Source of the DNA: Vespula vulgaris
Lineage: Eukaryota > Arthropoda > Insecta > Hymenoptera > Vespidae
Length of the DNA stretch: 64,000 nucleotides
Direction of reading: 5' to 3'
Assembly (NCBI RefSeq): GCF_905475345.1
Contig: NC_066586.1
Location: forward strand, 14,247,900 to 14,311,899
Shown: piece by piece, positions 60,461 through 64,000 of the stretch
How positions within the stretch are numbered: the stretch's first letter is position 1
How the letters are laid out: each line of letters begins with the position of its first letter
Program-made: the position numbers and the translations under genes
The notes under the pieces: generated by a model
Database searches by the model: none
The model's input: the letters and a program-made list of their open reading frames with translations, nothing else
Told to the model about the DNA's origin: nothing

Positions 60461-61760
60461 TCGTAATAATTTATAGTTATATAGTACTAATACATAAATA
60501 TATTATAACTTGTATTAGTATTATTATAATATATGCAATACTAAGTATAAAAAAAAGAAATGAAATAAAATAGATATATGAGTACGTTACTTTTAATTTA
60601 CATGTCATTATAAATGATTAAAATATATATGTATATATATATATATAAAGAAAAATATGTTCATGTTAAATTTGAGTTCATTGATCCATGAACATTTTAT
60701 ATGATCGATTCGTCGATCGATATTATCATCGTCGTTATAATCACGAGCATTATCACCAGTCTCCGTCATTAACGTTATTATTTTACCCGTCTTATGATAA
60801 AATTTTTTAAAACTAGTCGCGTTTCGATCGAGTATTATCTTGGTATATAGGGTGTATGTATTTATATTGAAATTTTCCACCAAAAGGTAGATATAATAAT
60901 AACTATGAACGAGTTACGACGTTAAACTAAAATCGTTCGTTCAGCACGAAGATTATCTTCGTCAATGCGAGCGTTTCTATTGCATATGTATGTCAAGACG
61001 AGACGAGTCTTTCGTTTTTGAAAATGCAAATGACTTTTTCCTCTACGTGCTCGACGATTATTACGTACATAAATTTATACATACATATATATATGTGTGT
61101 ATACACAAGACAGCGTACGTTTAGGATCCAAATCAAAAAGATAAAAAATCGTGACGTAATATCGCCAACGTTATCACAGTGTAGAAAAAAAAAAAGAAAA
61201 AGAAGAATGTATCCAATTCGATCTGAGGTAGAAAGTAAAAAACATAAAAAAGAAAAAAGAAAGAAAGAAAGAAAGAAAGGGAATCGTTTAACATATCTAG
61301 ACGATACTTTTAATTTAACGTTCACTCTTAACGATTCGCTGTACGTACGTACGTACGTAATAAATGAAAATTAGTTCGTAGATTGTAAAAGCTTCAATAA
61401 AAGAAATTTTATGTTAGGTGAAATAAAGAAAGAAATAAAGAAAGAAAAAAACAAAACAAAAATAAAAAGATATAAATAAAGATAGATAGGTAGATAGATA
61501 AATAGATAGAGAAAGGAAATGCGAGTAGAGAAATAAAGAAAGAGATAGAGAATGATGCTTCGTGGCGACGATAATTCAAAAGTCATTAAAATCAGTCCAA
61601 TTACCGTAAATCGTATGGCTAATCGTATATACCGACTTACTCCTAGATAACTACGTGTTCTACGTACGTCTTACCAATACATATGTAGTTATACTACGTA
61701 TATGTATATCTACCTAAGAGTTACTAAGTTATATAGGTATGTATGTATATAATGTATCGT
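59316..61760. other. Noncoding AT-rich stretch
   Basis: An island at 60110-60300, (AAT)n at 60430-60460, (TA)n at 60625-60646, (GAAA)n at 61257-61279 and (GTAC)n at 61340-61357. No gene recognised. Confidence 0.4.
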
Positions 61761-62930
61761 AGCCACCACGGCAGTCACCTTTCTTGTGGCAAAAACGTTT
61801 TGCAATTGGCCGTGATAGCTTTCGCTGGACTGTCTAGAATACTTAGGTAGATATACCACAGGTAAAGATGTGGTGTTCCTTGGGTTTTGCTATTCCCTTC
61901 TCGTGTATGTATTTGCTTACGCATTAACTTTTCTACCGAGTTACGGAAAGAAAAAAGTTCAATCTAATCTGTGATTTGCCTGCTCTGATAACCTATTCCC
62001 AGTAGTTTTAGATAATTGTAAGGAATTAACTCGCGATTCATTTCTACTTCTTCATTCTAATTACATGTTCAGATAGTATTATCTTTCGTTTATAATGATT
62101 AATGAATGATTTCATTAAAATGATCTAATCAATACGAAATTTATATTTATATATTAATCATAAACTTATTATATAATTTATATTGTAAATATACGCTTGT
62201 GTTAATTCTTTCAATTTATTTTAATAATATAATATATATATATATATGTGATTTCTCGGAGAAATATATAAAACAGTAGTAATAATTTAGTAATAATATA
62301 GTAATAATTAAAAAAGTTTTAGTTTCTGAGAAAATAAATGTTTAGAAATTTATTGTTGTTTGTGTTTGCAATACGAAAGATCGATGAAATGAATCTTATT
62401 ATATCTTATGGTATTGGTATAAATAGATAAGAAGAGAACATTTTTTTTTTAAATGATTTTTTTTTAATCTCTATGAACTTTGGTTTCGAAAATATTTCCA
62501 TTCGTCATTCGTTTACGTCACTTGGTTAAATCTAAAAGTCTAAATTCCAAAAATTTATATATATATAGGTCAGTATGTCACTAGGTCAATACCATACTAG
62601 GAAATAGTAATTACATATAAATTATATATATATAAGTTATACATACTTTAATATATATATATATATTATATATATACAGCGCAAGGTTTCAAATTTATCT
62701 CAAAATCTATCTATACCTTTTCTTTTTTTCTTTTTTTTTTTTAAATAAAAATCTTCCATTTTTACGCAGACAGTATATCCTACGTCAATAAACCAAAAAA
62801 AAAAAAATGGTTTCGAAACCTGACTTAACTTAAATAAAAACGAATTGTTTTATGAAGGGTCAAAGTATTTATTGGATAGAAAACAAATCCTTTTTTCGTG
62901 AATAAGTGCTAAATAAAAACCAAGTAACTA
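61761..62930. other. Noncoding stretch with an island at its left edge
   Basis: A unique island at 61761-61900 (GCCACCACGGCAGTCACC ... TTGGCCGTGATAGC), then AT-rich DNA with TA repeats at 62229-62245 and 62652-62676. Confidence 0.4.
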
Positions 62931-62931
62931 A

Positions 62932-63252
62932 ATGAAAAATATATTCGCGTGTTCGCTTACTAAGAGTTTCGACGTCGATAAAAGAGAGTTAATCAACGCA
63001 AGTCATTACTTCAGCTTTATTAACGACCGCCGAGTAGTCGCCGCGAAGATGAGTTCCGCTAGAGATGCAAAGATCGAAGAGAGATCGCCGACGAAAGAGG
63101 ACGGATGTCCGTACCAAAGGCTGCGAACACTTGCGCACCTGTTTAATAAGAACAAAACCTACCGCGGAACTTTAATGAACGACCGACCTTTACGTCCTTC
63201 GGCGACGGCCAAAGAATCATTAAAAGGCTTCGTTCGAAGGTTTTACGGATAA
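62932..63252 (+). CDS. Unrecognised 106-codon open frame
   Basis: An ATG-to-TAA frame in a GC-richer island, with an internal ATG at 63049 giving 67 residues (MSSARDAKIEERSPTKEDGC ... VRRFYG). The composition is protein-like and not a simple repeat; there are two cysteines in the 67-residue part or just upstream. No family, splice site or polyadenylation signal supports it. It could be a terminal exon, a small gene or a regulatory island. Confidence 0.2.
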   Translation: MKNIFACSLTKSFDVDKRELINASHYFSFINDRRVVAAKMSSARDAKIEERSPTKEDGCPYQRLRTLAHLFNKNKTYRGTLMNDRPLRPSATAKESLKGFVRRFYG

Positions 63253-63639
63253 TGGTTGATGCATCCTGTCGAAGAACGACCAAAGGAAATAATTGTATTA
63301 CTATATATCGTGTGATCGCTAAGAAATATAAACGATATGGAATGATATAAGGAAAAGGACAAAATACAAAAAGAAAAAGAGAAAAGAAAAATTAATCAAT
63401 AAAATTTACCTATTGTACAACGAAATTGATCCATGATCGATAAGTTCGATTTTCCCTTCGAAAAAATTAACAATTTCGTGAAATTGTTAAAATTCATTAA
63501 AAATTTGTCGAACTCGTTAAAGACCGATTAAAAAAAAAAATGTTTTAATTCTTAAAGATTATCTTTAAAAATTTGTCTCGAATTATTATGTTTTTCCATT
63601 TCGCGAATGAGATATCTCAGTTTTTAACGAGAAGGACGA

Positions 63640-63860
63640 CACCCGATAGACGTTACTTGATTTCAACCTTTCGAGATCTTACGAATATACGTATATAACC
63701 ATACGTAGCTACTTCACGGTGCATAATTAAGTTTCTCTCCGGCGGGTATACTTATTCGCCGACTAGAGAGAGGATAGTACCAACGTGTAGCTACTCGACG
63801 GATAAACTTAATCGACTGCCATTATCCGACACGGTGATTCGTACGTTTCTGGGATTGGCA
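63640..63860. other. Candidate conserved noncoding island
   Basis: GC-richer unique block with a repeated word ACGTAGCTACTTCACGG / GTGTAGCTACTCGACGG about 80 bp apart, plus GCATAATTAAG. No frame is credible. Confidence 0.25.
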
Positions 63861-64000
63861 AAGAGCAAGGTCTTTCATTTCCACACTTAATTAATCGAGA
63901 AGGATCTCTTTCTACTTTATTTTTAACTCTCTCTGTCTCTCCTTCTCTTGGATGAGTTATGCGTTTAAATCTATTTTCTTGAAAATTGAAATTGCGTTTA

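Overview
The window is eukaryotic, AT-rich nuclear DNA from an insect. Short-intron genes with GT-AG introns of about 70-220 bp and AATAAA signals give way to long gene-poor DNA crowded with (GA)n/(TC)n, (TA)n and trinucleotide microsatellites. The gene content and the AT-rich, GA-repeat-rich texture suggest an aculeate hymenopteran (wasp, bee or ant). That placement is an inference; no species marker was read.

Gene-dense left end (1-13.6 kb). The last four exons of an integrin alpha subunit (+) end at 1020. A complete six-exon PGAP3/Per1-like GPI-lipid remodelling gene lies on the minus strand (4582 down to 3102). A complete eight-exon URB1/Npa1 60S ribosome-biogenesis gene lies on the plus strand (5967-12438, predicted 1960 aa). 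PGAP3 and URB1 are transcribed divergently from a spacer of about 1.4 kb. An intronless 331-codon gene (minus, 13621-12626) converges on URB1. It carries OTU-like cysteine-protease motifs that appear in circularly permuted order, and it is the most unusual coding item in the window. These genes look like independent neighbours, not a pathway cluster.

Gene desert (13.6-41.8 kb). No convincing protein gene is visible. The region holds microsatellites, a 654-bp element with ~130-bp inverted termini sitting in TA repeats plus an extra copy of its left terminus (16391-17224), a direct duplication (17.6-17.9 kb), GGTT/GGTC tetranucleotide blocks, and many 100-250 bp unique islands of higher GC. The islands look like candidate conserved noncoding elements, and one has a cluster of GGAATG (TEAD/Scalloped-type) sites.

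Right half (41.8-64 kb). The 5' part of a widely spaced ankyrin-repeat gene runs on the plus strand. Ankyrin exons are at 48401-48506 and 50533-50631. A possible first coding exon at 41864-41940 splices into them in frame. Later exons were not found and may lie beyond the window. The long introns hold a ~190-bp satellite of four copies (44.8-45.56 kb), a Sox-type palindrome cluster (47.3 kb), a homeodomain-site island (50.0 kb), another duplication (58.6-58.9 kb) and many microsatellites. Most long open frames in this half are translations of simple repeats and are not genes.
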